A DNA stretch of 24,513 nucleotides from assembly GCA_051155755.1 (NCBI GenBank), contig DAXETY010000061.1, forward strand, positions 1-24,513, read 5' to 3'. This document shows, in pieces, positions 23,775-24,513 of this stretch (positions are counted from its first letter, which is position 1; each line of letters starts with the position of its first letter). Origin of the DNA: DAXETY01 sp051155755. GTDB lineage: Bacteria > Desulfobacterota > Desulfobacteria > Desulfobacterales > SG8-13. Position numbers and translations under genes: made by a program. The notes beneath the pieces are model-generated. The model was not told where the DNA came from and ran no database searches. It was given only the letters and a program-made list of their open reading frames with translations.

Positions 23775-24513
23775 TCAATGCGCGGCGTCGATGCCGCAGG
23801 CGGCCTGGGCCTGGGCGGCGGTGATGGCGATTACGTTGACCACTGTTTCCATATCGCTGCCGTCCTGAACCACGTTGAACGGCCGGCTCAATCCCATCAG
23901 CAGGGGACCGACGGCAATCGCGCCGCCGAGCCGGGCCAGCAGTTTGTAGGCGACGTTGCCGGCGATCAGATCCGGGAACACCAGTACGTTGGCCGGGCCG
24001 CCCAGTCGATTGAAAGCATAATCCCGCATTAAGATTTCGCCGGTCACGGCGGTGTCGGCCTGCATTGCCCCGTCGATCGCCAGGTCCGGTCTGCGACGGC
24101 GGGCCAGGTGCACGGCTTCGGCCGCCCGGGCGGCGTCCGGATGACGCGTGCTGCCGAAATTGGAAAAAGACAGGATGGCCACCCGTGGACTCAGGGAGAA
24201 AAATTCGGCCATCTCCGCCGCCAGTACCGCAATTTCGGCCAATGCCTCCGCATCCGGATGGATGTTGACCGTGGCGTCGGCGAACAGCAGGGTTTTGTCG
24301 CGAAAAATCATCAAATAGACACCGGAAACTTTGGCAACGCCCTCCCTGCGTGGAATCACCCAGAGCACCGGTCGGATCGCTTCCGGATAGGATTGCACGA
24401 TTCCGTGAACCTGTCCGTCCACCAGACCCCGGCGAACCATCATGGCCCCATATACGTAAGGGCTTTTGAGCATACGGCGGGGCTTGGCCGCCGACCAGCC
24501 CTTGCGGCGCCGC
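23775..24513 (-). CDS. C-terminal phosphotransacetylase-like part of a NADP-malic enzyme (partial)
   Basis: The last 246 codons of a gene whose 5' part lies beyond the window. MLKSPYVYGAMMVRRGLVDGQVHG, RVAILSFSNFGSTRHPDAARAAEAV, LAIDGAMQADTAV and VLVFPDLIAGNVAYKLLARLGGAIAVGPLLMGLSRPFNVV are the phosphate acetyl/butyryltransferase motifs. This sequence style, with SNFGS and the DGAMQAD block, fits the regulatory C-terminal domain of MaeB-type malic enzymes (malate to pyruvate + CO2) better than a stand-alone Pta, though the missing N-terminus prevents certainty. The frame is open to the right edge, so the ATG at 24473 is internal. The catalytic malic domain, if present, is outside the window. 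Confidence 0.75.
   Translation of the reverse strand, partial: RRRKGWSAAKPRRMLKSPYVYGAMMVRRGLVDGQVHGIVQSYPEAIRPVLWVIPRREGVAKVSGVYLMIFRDKTLLFADATVNIHPDAEALAEIAVLAAEMAEFFSLSPRVAILSFSNFGSTRHPDAARAAEAVHLARRRRPDLAIDGAMQADTAVTGEILMRDYAFNRLGGPANVLVFPDLIAGNVAYKLLARLGGAIAVGPLLMGLSRPFNVVQDGSDMETVVNVIAITAAQAQAACGIDAAH

Overview
The window reads as chromosomal DNA of a GC-rich, obligately anaerobic-type Gram-negative bacterium, most likely a Desulfobacterota (Desulfosarcina/Desulfobacteraceae-like) sulfate reducer. This is inferred from gene content, not proven. The pointers are a single-chain pyruvate:ferredoxin oxidoreductase whose cluster-ligand spacing matches the Desulfovibrio-type enzyme, an ADP-forming acyl-CoA synthetase, a class I Fe-S fumarase, a PAS sensor kinase, a PilZ protein and a lipoprotein with an OmpA domain. 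No rRNA, tRNA, CRISPR array, phage or transposase gene was seen. Eighteen protein genes are supported.

Left part (1-4055, + strand): rnhB, yraN, rsmI and an acyl-CoA synthetase overlap one another in series and look like one transcription unit. Next (4056-5490) comes a repeat-rich stretch. A structured intergenic element made of several consecutive hairpins occurs twice as a direct copy, on either side of an OmpA-domain lipoprotein gene, with a partial inverted third copy. One copy has been split by a 167-bp MITE-like insertion that leaves a 6-bp direct repeat. A PAS histidine kinase (minus strand) runs convergently into the second copy and appears to end in the stump of a receiver domain.

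Middle part: a divergent promoter region separates the kinase from a Sfp-type phosphopantetheinyl transferase followed closely by a chromosomal ParM/StbA-like actin ATPase. A YkgJ-type cysteine-cluster protein converges on it with overlapping stop codons. Then come three minus-strand genes: a zinc-ribbon/cyclic-nucleotide/PilZ regulator (transcribed first), a full-length class I fumarase and a 1183-residue pyruvate:ferredoxin oxidoreductase followed by a clear hairpin terminator.

Right part (17524-24513): coaE, then a glyoxylate-shunt cluster slyD-like/aceK/aceB/aceA. The small FKBP/SlyD-like gene and the isocitrate dehydrogenase kinase/phosphatase gene share an ATGA stop/start. Malate synthase and isocitrate lyase follow behind their own candidate promoter. 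The C-terminal part of a malic enzyme or phosphotransacetylase converges on aceA and runs off the window.

Together the metabolic genes form a C2/C3/C4 node: acetate activation, pyruvate/acetyl-CoA interconversion, fumarate/malate, the glyoxylate bypass with its AceK switch, and malate/pyruvate. The least explained elements are non-coding: the multi-hairpin repeat, the nested MITE, and a 14-bp motif (AAATTTGAAACGCT) found exactly three times and once in diverged form, always between genes.
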